This document shows positions 8,547 to 16,795 of a DNA stretch of 64,000 bases, in pieces. Both the position numbers and the translations under genes were made by a program. The DNA is from an uncultured Atopobiaceae bacterium (GTDB taxonomy: Bacteria; Actinomycetota; Coriobacteriia; Coriobacteriales; Atopobiaceae), in assembly GCA_944320975.1 (NCBI GenBank), contig CALUJM010000004.1, positions 1 through 64,000 of the forward strand. The letters are read 5' to 3'. How positions within the stretch are numbered: position 1 is the stretch's first letter; the number at the start of each line of letters is the position of its first letter. The notes under the pieces were generated by a model. It ran no database searches. It had not been told where the DNA came from and worked only from the letters and a program-made list of their open reading frames with translations.

Positions 8547-9470
8547 ATGTCAGAGAGCGACGGCGGCAGAGAGCCGCTTGCCTGGCGCCTGCGCGCCATC
8601 GTTGGCGAGGACAACGTCCTCGAGATGGAGCCGATGAGCGAGCACACCACCTTCGAGGTGGGAGGTCCTGCTGACCTCTACGTGATCCCGGAGGACTTCG
8701 ACGAGGTGCGCGACGTGCTGCGCGCCTGCGACGAGGCCGAGGTGCAGCGCTTTGTCCTGGGCCGCGGCTCTGACCTGCTCGTCTCTGACGAGGGGTACCG
8801 CGGCGTCATCGTTGCCGTGGCGGACGGGCTCGTTGGCGTGTCCGTCGACGGCGAGGAGATGACCTGCCAGGCGGGCGTCGACCTGCGCGAGGCCTCGGAG
8901 ATGGCGTGCGAGCTGGGCCTCTCGGGTCTCGAGTTCGCGTGCGGCATCCCCGGCTCGGTGGGCGGGGCCTGCTTCATGAACGCGGGCGCCTACGGTGGGT
9001 CGATGGCCGACGTGCTCAAGTGCGTGCGCGTGGTCACGCCCGACGGCTCCCTCGAGACGATCGATGCGGCCGACCTCGACCTGGGGTATCGCCGCAGCCG
9101 CGTTGCCACGGACGGTCTGGTGGTGCTCGCCGCGACCTTCGCCCTGCGCAAGGGCGACCCCGAGAAGATCCGCGCCACGATGGACGACCTCATGCGCCAG
9201 CGCGAGGAGAAGCAGCCGCTCGACCTGCCGAGCGCCGGCTCCACGTTCAAGCGCCCCGAGGGCCACTTCGCGGGCAAGCTGATCATGGACGCGGGCCTGC
9301 AGGGCTATCAGGTGGGCGGCGCTGCCGTCTCCAAGAAGCACGCCGGGTTCGTCGTGAACGTTGGGGGCGCCACCGCCGCCGACGTGCATGCCGTGATCGA
9401 GCACGTGCAGGACGAGGTCGAGCGTCAGTTCGGCGTGCGCCTGGAGCCCGAGGTCCGCTTCCTGGGGTAG
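8547..9470 (+). CDS. murB: UDP-N-acetylmuramate dehydrogenase MurB
   Basis: This 307-residue cytoplasmic flavoenzyme reduces UDP-GlcNAc-enolpyruvate to UDP-MurNAc in peptidoglycan synthesis. The FAD-binding region has 'FVLGRGSDLLV' near residue 71 and 'GIPGSVGGACFMNAGAYGG' near 132-150. The substrate domain carries the 'YRRSR' motif and a 'PSAGSTFKRP' motif with the catalytic Ser near residue 231. The C-terminal Glu lies in 'LEPEVRF'. It is a type I MurB of normal length, transcribed divergently from the ECF operon. The ATG has GAGGGGAAG upstream. Confidence 0.97.
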   Translation: MSESDGGREPLAWRLRAIVGEDNVLEMEPMSEHTTFEVGGPADLYVIPEDFDEVRDVLRACDEAEVQRFVLGRGSDLLVSDEGYRGVIVAVADGLVGVSVDGEEMTCQAGVDLREASEMACELGLSGLEFACGIPGSVGGACFMNAGAYGGSMADVLKCVRVVTPDGSLETIDAADLDLGYRRSRVATDGLVVLAATFALRKGDPEKIRATMDDLMRQREEKQPLDLPSAGSTFKRPEGHFAGKLIMDAGLQGYQVGGAAVSKKHAGFVVNVGGATAADVHAVIEHVQDEVERQFGVRLEPEVRFLG

Positions 9471-9536
9471 CGTGCGGGCCGCGCGCTCTTCTCGCTTGAG
9501 GTCCTTCTCGCCTGCAAATCGGCGCCGCTCGCCGGA

Positions 9537-9633
9537 AAACCTCACAGGTAGTGGTACGTACCACAAGCATTAACTAAATTAAAACCAATACTAAGATAAG
9601 ATATTTTTTAGAGAGAAACTACCTGTGAGGTTT
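9537..9633. repeat. 97-bp inverted-repeat element, left copy
   Basis: Arms AAACCTCACAGGTAGT (9537-9552) and ACTACCTGTGAGGTTT (9618-9633) enclose a 65-nt interior that is very AT-rich in a GC-rich genome. Next to the left arm is a small palindrome GTGGTACGTACCAC (9551-9564). Next to the right arm is ATTTTTTAGAG. A second element of the same total length and the same arms lies at 10862-10958, so the pair brackets the gene at 9709. Confidence 0.93.
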
Positions 9634-9708
9634 GTGGGCAGTGCGCCGACGCACGGAAAAGCCAGCGGCCCGGCGTTGCCCGCTCCCCAACCGCCGAGAG
9701 GGGCCGTC

Positions 9709-10824
9709 ATGTACGCCGTCCTGAGTCACGAGTCCGCCTGCGATGCGCTTCGCCTGCTCTATTCTGCCGAGAAGAGCCCGCGGGTTCCGCGCATCCCGCG
9801 GGGCGCGACGCGCCTGGCTCGGGACGTGTGCGTCTCTGGGCAGCGCGCCTTCAAGGCGGCGCACGTTGCGGAGGCTCTCTCCGGGATCGGTCTGACTTCA
9901 CGGCCCGCCGACCTCCTGGTGCCCACACAGACGTCGCGCAGCAACGGCGACGAGGCTCGCTTCCACGTGTGGGGTGGCATCGTCCCGCGGGAATCCCTTC
10001 TGCGCGTGTCGGATAATCTGCTGGTCAGCGGGCCTGAGCTCATCATTGTCCAGCTCTGCTCAACCCAGGGGAAGCTCGATTCTCTTCTCGATGCGCACGT
10101 TGCCGCCGTGCGCGCGGAGGCCGATGTCGTGACAACCCTCGACCGGGAGGCAAAGCAGGTGATCGACCACCCCCTGGAGTGGGAGCGCATCCGGCGCCTT
10201 GTTGCCGCAACGGTAGTTGCCTGCGAGTTTGCCGGCACGTATCGACTGGGCGTCGGGTCCGGAAAGACGGCGTATCATGCCACGCGGCTTCTGGACGCGT
10301 GCAGCCTCGAGCGGGCTATCGCGGAGGTCGGGAAGTCCCAGGGCACGATCCGCGCGCGTCGCGTTGGCGAGCTCATGCTAGAGGGCTCTGCCTCGCCCAT
10401 GGAGACGGCGCTTGCGCTCATGCTGACGCTACCCGTTGACTTTGGCGGCTTTGGGCTCGAACGGCCGCGGCTCAACCAGGCGATCGGCGTGCGGCATCTT
10501 CGCGAGACGCTCTCTGACCGCGATGTCGTGACCCCGGATTTCCTCTGGCAGAACCAGGGAGTTGCGCTCGAGTATGACAGCGCCGAGTTCCACGCAGCTC
10601 GCGGGAAGGGTCAGCTCAGCAGGGACGCAGCGCGCGCAAACATCCTCACGACGGCGGGGTATCGCGTGTTCAGGGTGACGTCGCAGGTGGCGAGGTCTCT
10701 GCCGAGGCTGTCCCTTTTGGCAAGGCAGCTTGCCTGCGCGCTGGACGTCGAGCTGCCCGAGGCGACGCCGCTCCAGGAGCTCCGCCGCCACAAACTCTAC
10801 TTGATGCTGATGCCTCGGGCGTAA
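9709..10824 (+). CDS. Nuclease-like accessory protein with C-terminal PD-(D/E)XK/Vsr-like region
   Basis: I place the start at the ATG at 9709, which follows a GAGAGGGG ribosome site, giving about 371 residues. The frame opens earlier, at a GTG inside the right arm of the flanking repeat, but that start has no ribosome site. The last third has 'DFLWQNQGVALEYDSAEFH' followed by 'ARANILTTAGYRVFRVT'. That pattern of an acidic residue, E-x-D and a downstream strand fits Vsr/DUF559-like endonuclease folds. The N-terminal half is not recognised. It could be an AbiEi-like or orphan nuclease of a defence module. The flanking 97-bp repeats suggest it is accessory. Confidence 0.6.
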   Translation: MYAVLSHESACDALRLLYSAEKSPRVPRIPRGATRLARDVCVSGQRAFKAAHVAEALSGIGLTSRPADLLVPTQTSRSNGDEARFHVWGGIVPRESLLRVSDNLLVSGPELIIVQLCSTQGKLDSLLDAHVAAVRAEADVVTTLDREAKQVIDHPLEWERIRRLVAATVVACEFAGTYRLGVGSGKTAYHATRLLDACSLERAIAEVGKSQGTIRARRVGELMLEGSASPMETALALMLTLPVDFGGFGLERPRLNQAIGVRHLRETLSDRDVVTPDFLWQNQGVALEYDSAEFHAARGKGQLSRDAARANILTTAGYRVFRVTSQVARSLPRLSLLARQLACALDVELPEATPLQELRRHKLYLMLMPRA

Positions 10825-10861
10825 GGTTGCGGCAGGGCTCTTTTTGAGGTGCCGTGCGCGG

Positions 10862-10958
10862 AAACCTCACAGGTAGTGGTTACTACCACATCTAACAATT
10901 TAATCGATATGGCTAACAGTTAGAGAAATTTTTTTGAGTAACACTACCTGTGAGGTTT
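10862..10958. repeat. 97-bp inverted-repeat element, right copy
   Basis: Arms AAACCTCACAGGTAGT (10862-10877) and ACTACCTGTGAGGTTT (10943-10958) are identical to those at 9537-9633, and the length is the same. The first 28 nt differ from the left copy only in the GTGG(TACG/TTAC)TACCAC block. The middle has diverged but stays AT-rich. It starts 37 nt after the nuclease-like gene. Confidence 0.93.
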
Positions 10959-10961
10959 ACT

Positions 10962-11046
10962 GGGCCGAGAAGGACTGTGGGCCGAGAAGGACTGTGGGGC
11001 GAGAAGGGCCGCGGGGCGAGAAAAACGCGCGGCCGAGAAGGACCTC
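10962..11046. repeat. Degenerate 17-nt tandem repeat with GCGAGAAGGAC-type motif
   Basis: Units begin at 10962, 10979, 10996, 11013 and about 11031. The first two are identical (GGGCCGAGAAGGACTGT) and the next ones keep G(G/C)CGAGAAG. The last unit is part of the terminator stem. The core motif GAGAAGGAC also recurs singly in many other intergenic gaps of this window. Confidence 0.75.
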
Positions 11047-11062
11047 GGGCCGCGCGTTTTTT
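11021..11062. terminator. Bidirectional terminator between convergent genes
   Basis: The stem ACGCGCGGCC / GGCCGCGCGT is flanked by AAAAA on the left and TTTTTT on the right. It can therefore end the UPF0210 transcript from the right and any read-through of the nuclease-like gene from the left. The loop contains GAGAAGGACCTC. Confidence 0.85.
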
Positions 11063-11080
11063 CGCTGGCTGGTGGGTCGC

Positions 11081-12445
11081 CTAGTTCTTGAGGCTGTTGA
11101 GCGGGGCGGGGAAGCGGCCGCCGCGGTGCGCGAAGACGCTGCCCGCGTGCCTGTTGACGGGCATGACCGGCGCGGAGCCGAACAGGCCGCCGAACTCGAG
11201 CATGTCGCCCTCGGCCTTGCCGATGGCCGGGATGAGACGCACCGCCGTGGTCTTGGTGTTGATGACGCCGATCGCCATCTCGTCGGCGATGATGCCGGCG
11301 ATGGTCTCCACCGAGGTGTCGCCGGGCACGGCGATCATGTCCAGGCCGACGGAGCACACGCAGGTCATGGCCTCGAGCTTCTCGAGGGAGAGGGCGCCGT
11401 CGACGGCCGCGCGGATCATGCCGGCGTCCTCGGAGACGGGGATGAAGGCACCGGAGAGGCCGCCCACGCTCGAGGAGGCCATGACGCCGCCCTTCTTGAC
11501 GGCGTCGTTGAGCAGGGCGAGCGCGCAGGTGGTGCCGGGGCCGCCGCACTCGCCGACGCCGATGATCTCGAGGATCTTGGCCACGGAGTCGCCCGCGGCC
11601 GGCGTCGGGGCGAGCGAGAGGTCCACGATGCCCTTCTCCACGCCCAGGCGGCGGCTGGCCTCGCGGCTCATGAGCTCGCCGGCGCGCGTGATCTTGAAGG
11701 CGGTCTGCTTGATCTTCTCGGCCACGTCCATGAGGTTCGCGGACTCCGGCAGCTCGGCCAGCGCGGCGGCCATGACGCCGGGGCCGGAGACGCCCACGTT
11801 GATGACGGCGTCGGCCTCGCCGGAGCCGTGCACGGCGCCCGCCATGAACGGCGAGTCCTCGACCATGTTGGCAAAGACGACGAACTTGGCCGCGCCGTAG
11901 CAGTCGATGTCGACCGTGCGGCGCGCGCACTCGAGGATGGTCTCGGCGGAGAGCAGCACGGCATCCATGTTGATGCCGGCGCGCGTGGAGGCGATGTTGA
12001 GCGAGGAGCAGACGCGGTCCGTGGTGGCCAGCGCCTCGGGGACGGACGCGATGAGGCGACGGTCGGTGTTGCCCATGCCCTTCTGGACGAGCGCGGAGAA
12101 GCCGCCCATGAAGTCGATGCCGAGGGTCTCGGCCGCGCGGTCCATGGCGTGGGCGAGCGGGGAGAGGTCCTCGTCCGGGCAGCCGGCGGCGATCTGGGCG
12201 ATCGGCGTCACCGAGACGCGCTTGTTGGCGATGGGGATGCCGTACTCGGCCTGCAGGTCGTCGGCGGTCTCGACGAGGTGCTCGGCGGTGTGCGTGATGC
12301 GGTCGTAGACCTTGTCGCACATGCGGCCCATGTCCTCGTCGGCGCAGCCCGAAAGCGAGATGCCCATCGTGATCGTGCGGAGGTCGAGGTTCTGCTCGGA
12401 GACCATCGAGAGGGTCTCGGCAACTTCCTGCGGTGTGATGTCCAT
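11081..12445 (-). CDS. UPF0210 / PFL-family protein
   Basis: This 454-residue cytoplasmic protein belongs to the UPF0210 family, which is related in fold to pyruvate formate-lyase and class III ribonucleotide reductase barrels but has no established reaction. Conserved stretches include '[15 protein letters not shown]' near residue 25, '[13 protein letters not shown]' near 78 and '[19 protein letters not shown]' near 325. In many bacteria it follows an ACT-domain gene (UPF0237), which is absent here. The ATG at 12445 has a GAAAGG ribosome site. A longer frame extending to 12655 lacks family similarity. Confidence 0.9.
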   Translation of the reverse strand: MDITPQEVAETLSMVSEQNLDLRTITMGISLSGCADEDMGRMCDKVYDRITHTAEHLVETADDLQAEYGIPIANKRVSVTPIAQIAAGCPDEDLSPLAHAMDRAAETLGIDFMGGFSALVQKGMGNTDRRLIASVPEALATTDRVCSSLNIASTRAGINMDAVLLSAETILECARRTVDIDCYGAAKFVVFANMVEDSPFMAGAVHGSGEADAVINVGVSGPGVMAAALAELPESANLMDVAEKIKQTAFKITRAGELMSREASRRLGVEKGIVDLSLAPTPAAGDSVAKILEIIGVGECGGPGTTCALALLNDAVKKGGVMASSSVGGLSGAFIPVSEDAGMIRAAVDGALSLEKLEAMTCVCSVGLDMIAVPGDTSVETIAGIIADEMAIGVINTKTTAVRLIPAIGKAEGDMLEFGGLFGSAPVMPVNRHAGSVFAHRGGRFPAPLNSLKN

Positions 12446-12524
12446 GGCTGCGCCTTTCTCGCGCGGGTGGTTGCAGCTGCCCATTATAGGTGAAAGGCGG
12501 TGAGGGCCCCTCGCGGCAGAATGG

Positions 12525-13271
12525 CTACGCGCCCGCGATTGACGCGACGATCTGCGCGAGGATGCGCCGCTTGCGGATGCCGTAGAAGCCGTGCCCGGCG
12601 TCGTGGACCACCTCGAGCTCGGCGTTGGTGTAGGTGCGCGCCGCGCGCTCGGCATAGGCGAGCGGCACGAGCGGGTCGGCGTCGCCCTGCCAGATGCGCA
12701 CGGGGCCGGGGTAGCTCATGTGCTCGAACGGGTCCCAGGACATGGCGTCCACGGCATAGCGGCGGCCGAGCTCCACCCACATCTCGTAGGTCTCGGGGAC
12801 GTTCTCCGGCGCGCCAAAGCGCTCGACGGCGTCGTCGTGGATCACGAGCGCGGGGTAGAGCAGGAAGAGGCCCGCCACGTCGGCAGGCCGCTCGTCGGCG
12901 ACCATCGTGCTCACGAAGCCGCCCTGGCTCTGTCCGAGCAGGTAGACACGGTCGGAATCCACCTCGGGCAGCGCGCGCACGACGTCGAGCATCGCGGAGA
13001 GGTCGGCCGCCTGCGTGCAGACGGACATCTCGGTGGTGCGACCGCCCGAGCGCGAGTGCGGCGTGCCGCCGAAGAAGTCGATCGCGCAGGTGACGATGCC
13101 CGCCTCCGCGAGCGGCGCGGCCCACTCCCCGGCCGTCTCGTGGTCGCCGCTGAAAAACGGCGAGCAGATCACGGCGGGCAGGGGAGCGGCGGCGTCCGGC
13201 ACGCGCAGCCGGCCGTACACGCGGATACCGTCGTGCTCCGCCCAGAGGTCCTTCTCGGTGATGTGTGCCAT
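12525..13271 (-). CDS. Alpha/beta hydrolase (dienelactone hydrolase/acyl esterase-like)
   Basis: This roughly 248-residue cytoplasmic hydrolase has a full catalytic triad. The nucleophile Ser is in 'LLGQSQGG', the acid is probably Asp in '[10 protein letters not shown]', and the His is in 'HDAGHGFYG'. An oxyanion-type '[10 protein letters not shown]' follows the first strands. The substrate is unknown. I chose ATG 13271 (MAHITE), preceded by GAGGG, rather than the upstream in-frame start at 13322, which would place the inverted repeat at 13295-13367 across the N terminus. Confidence 0.85.
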   Translation of the reverse strand: MAHITEKDLWAEHDGIRVYGRLRVPDAAAPLPAVICSPFFSGDHETAGEWAAPLAEAGIVTCAIDFFGGTPHSRSGGRTTEMSVCTQAADLSAMLDVVRALPEVDSDRVYLLGQSQGGFVSTMVADERPADVAGLFLLYPALVIHDDAVERFGAPENVPETYEMWVELGRRYAVDAMSWDPFEHMSYPGPVRIWQGDADPLVPLAYAERAARTYTNAELEVVHDAGHGFYGIRKRRILAQIVASIAGA

Positions 13272-13294
13272 GACACCCTCGCTTGCTGGAATGC

Positions 13295-13367
13295 TAGTAC
13301 GCACAGTTCGGTTGATTTTCATATATTCCCAGTTTGATTTTATGCAAAACTAGAGCTATGCGTACTA
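13295..13367. repeat. Intergenic inverted repeat, 9-bp arms
   Basis: TAGTACGCA (13295-13303) and TGCGTACTA (13359-13367) enclose a 55-nt AT-rich interior that probably holds the hydrolase promoter. It may be an operator or one of the intergenic fold-back elements listed elsewhere. Confidence 0.5.
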
Positions 13368-13387
13368 TGAGGCGGAGGAAGGGCGGT

Positions 13388-14113
13388 CTACAGCTCGCGC
13401 TTCTCGTAGAGCTTGAGCGAGACGGCTGCGGAGATCGCCAGCGCCACGGCCGACAGGGCGATAAGAACGATGCAGCCCACGGCCATGCCGGCCGGCGTGT
13501 CGAGCGCCTCGAGCGCGGCGGAGAGAAGCTCCATGCCGGGAATGCCGCCGTCGAGCATGCCGCTGTTGCCCAGGATGACCACCGGCACCACGAAGAGCAG
13601 CACGATCACCGTGGGCAGGATCTGCGTGGCGCGCGTCTGGCCCAGGCGGAAGTAGAGCGGCGTCACGATGCTCGCCACCACGGAGCCGATGAGCAGGGTG
13701 AAGCAGGCGACGACGGCCATGACGGAGAGCATGCCCGGATCGAACGCGAACGCCTCGCCGACCTCGCCGGGCAGCCCGATCGCTGAGACGACGGCCGTCG
13801 CCGCGAGCGCCGCGACCACGCCCACGACCATGCCGGTGAGGCCAAACGTCACGATGGCGGCGTAGCGGCCGAGCACGACGTCGCGCCGGGAGAGCGGCAG
13901 CGTCAGCCGGAAGAGCTCCCAGTGGTTGAGCTGGTCGTAGGCCGCCAGGCCCATCGCGCTCATCATGAAGAACATGCAGGTGAGGGTGGCCGGCATCGCG
14001 AGCGGCGTCTGCATGCCGAGCCCGATGCACAGGCTCACGAGAAGCCCCAGGCCCACGAGCTGGCGGGCGTAGTCGCGGAAGATCGTCATCTCAAGGAGGA
14101 ACGCGCGCTTCAT
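13388..14113 (-). CDS. ABC-2 type transporter permease
   Basis: This 241-residue protein has about six membrane helices in the ABC-2 permease layout, with a cytoplasmic 'NHWELFRLTLPLSRRDVVLGRY' segment that normally contacts the ATPase. Its start codon overlaps the stop of the ATPase gene by a base or so. It therefore forms a coupled exporter unit with that ATPase and the GntR regulator upstream (15062). YtrA-regulated exporters often respond to cell-envelope stress or peptides; the substrate here is not known. Confidence 0.85.
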   Translation of the reverse strand: MKRAFLLEMTIFRDYARQLVGLGLLVSLCIGLGMQTPLAMPATLTCMFFMMSAMGLAAYDQLNHWELFRLTLPLSRRDVVLGRYAAIVTFGLTGMVVGVVAALAATAVVSAIGLPGEVGEAFAFDPGMLSVMAVVACFTLLIGSVVASIVTPLYFRLGQTRATQILPTVIVLLFVVPVVILGNSGMLDGGIPGMELLSAALEALDTPAGMAVGCIVLIALSAVALAISAAVSLKLYEKREL

Positions 14114-15003
14114 TATCGGGCACCGCCCTTCAGCGTCAGGGTCATGTAGTCGTCGATGGTCATGCGGTCGACCGGGATCTCCGGGAAGCTCTCCGCAAAG
14201 GCGAAGCGGTCGGGGACGAGCACGTCGATGCCGTAGTCGTGGCGCAGGTAGCGCAGCTCGGCATCCGGGACGACGCCCGAGTCCGCGATCTTCTCGAGGT
14301 CCGCCACGCGGCAGCGCGCGACGCCCATCTCATCGGTGATGACGTCCTTGGGCAGGTCGAAGACGACGCGCCCGGCGTCGATGCACACGATGCGGTCCGC
14401 GATGCGCTCGAGGTCGCTCGTGATGTGGCTGCTCATGAGGATGGCGTGGCCGGGCTGCGCCACAAAGTCGCGCAGCAGGTCGAGCACCTCGTCGCGCGCC
14501 ATGGGGTCCAGGCCGGCCGTGGCCTCGTCGAGGATGAGCAGGCGCGCCCCATGCGCGAGAGCGCAGGCCAGGGAGAGCTTCATGCCCATGCCGCGCGAGA
14601 GGCTCTTCACGGTCTTTTTGGCGTCCAGGCCAAACTCGGCGGCAAGGCGTCCGAAGCGGCGCGCGTCCCAGGTGGCGTAGGCGCGCTCGTAGATGCGGCC
14701 CACGTCAGCGACCTTGAGGTGCTCCGGCAGCGAGATCGCGTCAAAGACCACGCCGACCTGCTCCTTCACCTCCGCGCCGGACGCGCGCGAGAGCTCGTCG
14801 CTCGGCACGCCGAGCACGCTCGAGGAGCCGCCGTCGGTGGGGAAGAGGCCGAGAAGAGCCTTGATGGTGGTGGACTTGCCGGCGCCGTTCTGGCCGATGA
14901 AGCCCACGACCTCGCCCTCGCTCACCGTGAGGCTCACGCCCTCCAGGGAGAACCCGTCGTAGTGCTTGGTGAGTCCGCGGGCCTCTATGAGGTTGCCACT
15001 CAT
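14113..15003 (-). CDS. ABC transporter ATP-binding protein (YtrB-like)
   Basis: This roughly 296-residue ATPase has Walker A 'GQNGAGKSTT' near residue 36, a variant signature 'LSRGMGMKLSLA', Walker B 'LLILDEA' and the H-loop 'SSHIT'. It powers the ABC-2 permease that follows. I chose the ATG at 15003 (MSGNLIE), which has AAAGGACG before it. The frame extends upstream only because it reads through the 33-bp palindrome at 15018-15050. It is the middle gene of a GntR-ATPase-permease operon. Confidence 0.92.
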   Translation of the reverse strand: MSGNLIEARGLTKHYDGFSLEGVSLTVSEGEVVGFIGQNGAGKSTTIKALLGLFPTDGGSSSVLGVPSDELSRASGAEVKEQVGVVFDAISLPEHLKVADVGRIYERAYATWDARRFGRLAAEFGLDAKKTVKSLSRGMGMKLSLACALAHGARLLILDEATAGLDPMARDEVLDLLRDFVAQPGHAILMSSHITSDLERIADRIVCIDAGRVVFDLPKDVITDEMGVARCRVADLEKIADSGVVPDAELRYLRHDYGIDVLVPDRFAFAESFPEIPVDRMTIDDYMTLTLKGGAR

Positions 15004-15017
15004 GATGACGTCCTTTC

Positions 15018-15050
15018 TGATCCAAAAGGGGACAGTCCCCTTTTTGATCA
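15018..15050. repeat. 33-bp palindrome between gntR and ABC ATPase genes
   Basis: The sequence runs TGATCCAAAAGGGGAC, then A, then GTCCCCTTTTTGATCA, with one mismatched pair. It belongs to the AAAAGGGGAC subgroup also found at 36161-36193 and 45707-45743. All three lie inside transporter operons. Confidence 0.9.
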
Positions 15051-15061
15051 CTTCTTGTGCG

Positions 15062-15430
15062 TCACTCCAGCGTCAGGGCGAACATCTCGACAAGCTCGTC
15101 GTCGGTCAGGCCCATTGCGCGCCCGGCGTCAACCGCGCGCGTCATATGCGCCTCCACCTGGCGGAGCTGCTCCTCGCGGATGAGCTCGGCGTTTCCGCCC
15201 GCGACGAAGCAGCCCTTGCCCTGCACGGTCTCGATGAGGCCGGCCGCCTCCAGGTCCGCGTAGGCGCGCTTGGTGGTGATCGCGCTCACGCGCAGGCTGT
15301 TGGCCAGGGCGCGGATGCTGGGGAGCTGCTCGCCCTCCGCGAGCTCGCCCGAGACGATCGCCGCCTTGATTTGGTCGATGATCTGCTCGTAGATGGGCTT
15401 GCCATTGGAGTTGGAGATGATGATGTCCAA
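15062..15430 (-). CDS. GntR-family regulator, YtrA subfamily
   Basis: This protein of about 122 residues has a winged-helix domain ('IYEQIIDQIKAAIVSGEL', 'LPSIRALANSLRVSAIT') and the short C-terminal dimer helix typical of YtrA. It lacks the large effector domain of other GntR proteins. It heads the exporter operon and probably represses it. I chose a TTG start at 15430 because GGAAGGAC precedes it; the upstream extension would begin inside the promoter. Confidence 0.88.
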   Translation of the reverse strand: MDIIISNSNGKPIYEQIIDQIKAAIVSGELAEGEQLPSIRALANSLRVSAITTKRAYADLEAAGLIETVQGKGCFVAGGNAELIREEQLRQVEAHMTRAVDAGRAMGLTDDELVEMFALTLE

Positions 15431-15498
15431 ATCGCGTCCTTCCGTGCCGGCTCGCCAGGACGTCTCCCACGAGCCAACCGTGTATACCCGGTAAGTAC

Positions 15499-15526
15499 AG
15501 TATATACACACCTATACACAGTGCAA
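15499..15526 (-). promoter_or_regulatory. Promoter and likely operator of the gntR-ABC operon
   Basis: On the minus strand TTGCAC (15526-15521) and TATACT (15504-15499) are separated by 16 nt. The spacer and -10 contain GTGTATAGGTGTGTATATAC, an alternating GTATA/TATAC pattern like YtrA operators. Autoregulation is likely. Confidence 0.7.
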
Positions 15527-15601
15527 GGGGGAATTTGGGGAAAGGACCGAAAGGGCCTCTGTCAAAATGGGCTCGAGCACCCTTGGGAGAAGGAGCCGCG
15601 C

Positions 15602-16207
15602 GTGATCTACGTCATCGATTCGCCTGAGCACCCGCTACCTGTGGCTGAGGCGACGGCCGGCCTGCGCTCGCGCGTGACGCGCGTGCCCGTGGGGGACTGG
15701 GGCGATGCGCTCACGCCGTGGCCCGCTCCAGCGCTGCGCCCGGGCGAGAAGGACTTCGGCGGCCGTGCGGACAAGACGCTCGCCTCGCTCGCCGAGCTGC
15801 TGGACCGGGCCGCCGGCCCCCATGCCATCTGCGGCTACTCGCTCGGAGGGCTCTTCGCGCTCTACGCGTTCGCGCGCGAGCCGCGTTTTTCGGCGTGCGC
15901 GTGCCTCTCGGGCTCCGTCTGGTACGAGGGTTGGGTCGACTGGTTGCGCGCGAACGCGCCGGAGGGCTCCGGGCGCTACGTGTACTTCTCGGTGGGGAAG
16001 AAGGAGAAGCGCGCGGGCCTGCCGTTTCGCCACGTCGAGGGGGACCTCGCCGCCTGCGCGGACATCCTGCGCGAGCGCGGCTGCGCGGTGGATGTGACGC
16101 TCGGCCCCGGCAATCACATGCAGCATGTCGCCGAGCGCCTGTCCTCCGGCCTCGCCGCGCTCGACTCTGTTAATTGGGGACTGTCCCCAATTAACAGGCG
16201 CATGTAG
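15602..16207 (+). CDS. Small alpha/beta-fold esterase
   Basis: This 201-residue protein has a nucleophile elbow 'CGYSLGG' near residue 80 and a C-terminal His in 'GPGNHMQHV', resembling esterase-D type hydrolases. The GTG start follows GAAGGAG. Its last 13 residues (SVNWGLSPINRRM) come from a 31-bp palindrome at 16167-16197, and the CDS overlaps the convergent GNAT gene by 94 bp. The native C terminus has probably been replaced by the inserted palindrome. The substrate is unknown. Confidence 0.75.
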   Translation: MIYVIDSPEHPLPVAEATAGLRSRVTRVPVGDWGDALTPWPAPALRPGEKDFGGRADKTLASLAELLDRAAGPHAICGYSLGGLFALYAFAREPRFSACACLSGSVWYEGWVDWLRANAPEGSGRYVYFSVGKKEKRAGLPFRHVEGDLAACADILRERGCAVDVTLGPGNHMQHVAERLSSGLAALDSVNWGLSPINRRM

Positions 16208-16644
16208 AGCAGCGGGTAGGGGCGGCCCTCCTCGTCGAGCTCGGTGCGACGGTAGGTCGAGAAGCCCAGGTGCTCGTAGAAGCCCACGGCCTGCGGGTTC
16301 TGCTCGTTGACGGTCAGCTCGCCCACGCCGAGGTGCTCGATGCCGTGCTCGAGGAGCTGTCGGCCGAGGCCCTGGCCGCGTGCCCCCGGTTCGAGGAAGA
16401 GCATCTCCAGACGGCCGCCCTCCACGCCCATGAAGCCCACGGGCGCGTCGCCCTTCTCGGCCACGACGAGCGTCTCCACGCCTGCGAGCGCCTGCGGGAC
16501 GAACGGCTTGATTTCGGCGATCTCCGCCTCGGAGAGAAACGTGTGCGTGGCGCGCACGGAGCGCTCCCACACGCGGGTGAGCTGGTCGATGAGCTCGGGA
16601 GCGCGCTCGGTGACGGTGCGGATTTCCGCGTTATTGGCTGTCAT
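16114..16644 (-). CDS. GNAT-family N-acetyltransferase
   Basis: This 176-residue protein has the GNAT core: 'LVVAEKGDAPVGFMGVEGG', the acetyl-CoA-binding 'LEPGARGQGLGRQLL' near residue 85, and 'NEQNPQAVGFYEHLGFSTYRR' near 114. The natural family end is around 'LLYMRLL'. The final 30 or so residues are read through the palindrome at 16167-16197 into the antisense of the esterase gene. It is probably functional despite the extension. The acceptor substrate is unknown. Confidence 0.85.
   Translation of the reverse strand: MTANNAEIRTVTERAPELIDQLTRVWERSVRATHTFLSEAEIAEIKPFVPQALAGVETLVVAEKGDAPVGFMGVEGGRLEMLFLEPGARGQGLGRQLLEHGIEHLGVGELTVNEQNPQAVGFYEHLGFSTYRRTELDEEGRPYPLLYMRLLIGDSPQLTESSAARPEDRRSATCCM
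16167..16197. repeat. 31-bp perfect palindrome spanning two convergent gene ends
   Basis: CTGTTAATTGGGGAC, then a single T, then the exact reverse complement. It carries the AATTGGGGAC arm of the larger palindromes at 23244 and 28539. Both convergent reading frames run through it and finish beyond it. Confidence 0.95.
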
Positions 16645-16703
16645 GTTGGTCCTTTCTCGGCGGCAGACGCGATAGATGTTATCCGAGAAGCGCCTCTCCG
16701 AGC

Positions 16704-16757
16704 TTATGCGTCTTATGCGTCTTATGCGTCTTATGCGTCTTATGCGTCTTATGCGAA
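16704..16757. repeat. 9-bp tandem repeat upstream of an AAA ATPase gene
   Basis: Five perfect copies of TTATGCGTC (16704-16748) are followed by TTATGCG. A possible -10 (GATAAT or TAATAG, about 16760) lies immediately after, and the ATPase start is 38 nt beyond the repeat. Copy-number change would shift the spacing to any upstream promoter element. The accidental KTH-repeat frame on the other strand is not a gene. Confidence 0.92.
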
Positions 16758-16795
16758 GGGATAATAGAAGGCGTTTCTAGGGGAAGGACGGCAGG

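Larger units (their letters stand above)
9537..10958. mobile_element. Putative gene cassette bounded by two 97-bp elements
   Basis: The two flanking elements share identical 16-bp inverted arms, equal length (97 bp), near-identical left 28 nt and a similar right end (ATTTTTT-N-GAG, then the arm). Between them is a single gene for a nuclease-like accessory protein. The layout suggests exchange or mobility by recombination between the elements. No transposase or integrase is present, so the mobile reading is inference. Confidence 0.4.

Noticed and set aside
11081-12655. Longer start for the UPF0210 protein
   Set aside because: Residues before the ATG at 12445 are low-complexity and overlap the hydrolase gene; the internal start matches the family.
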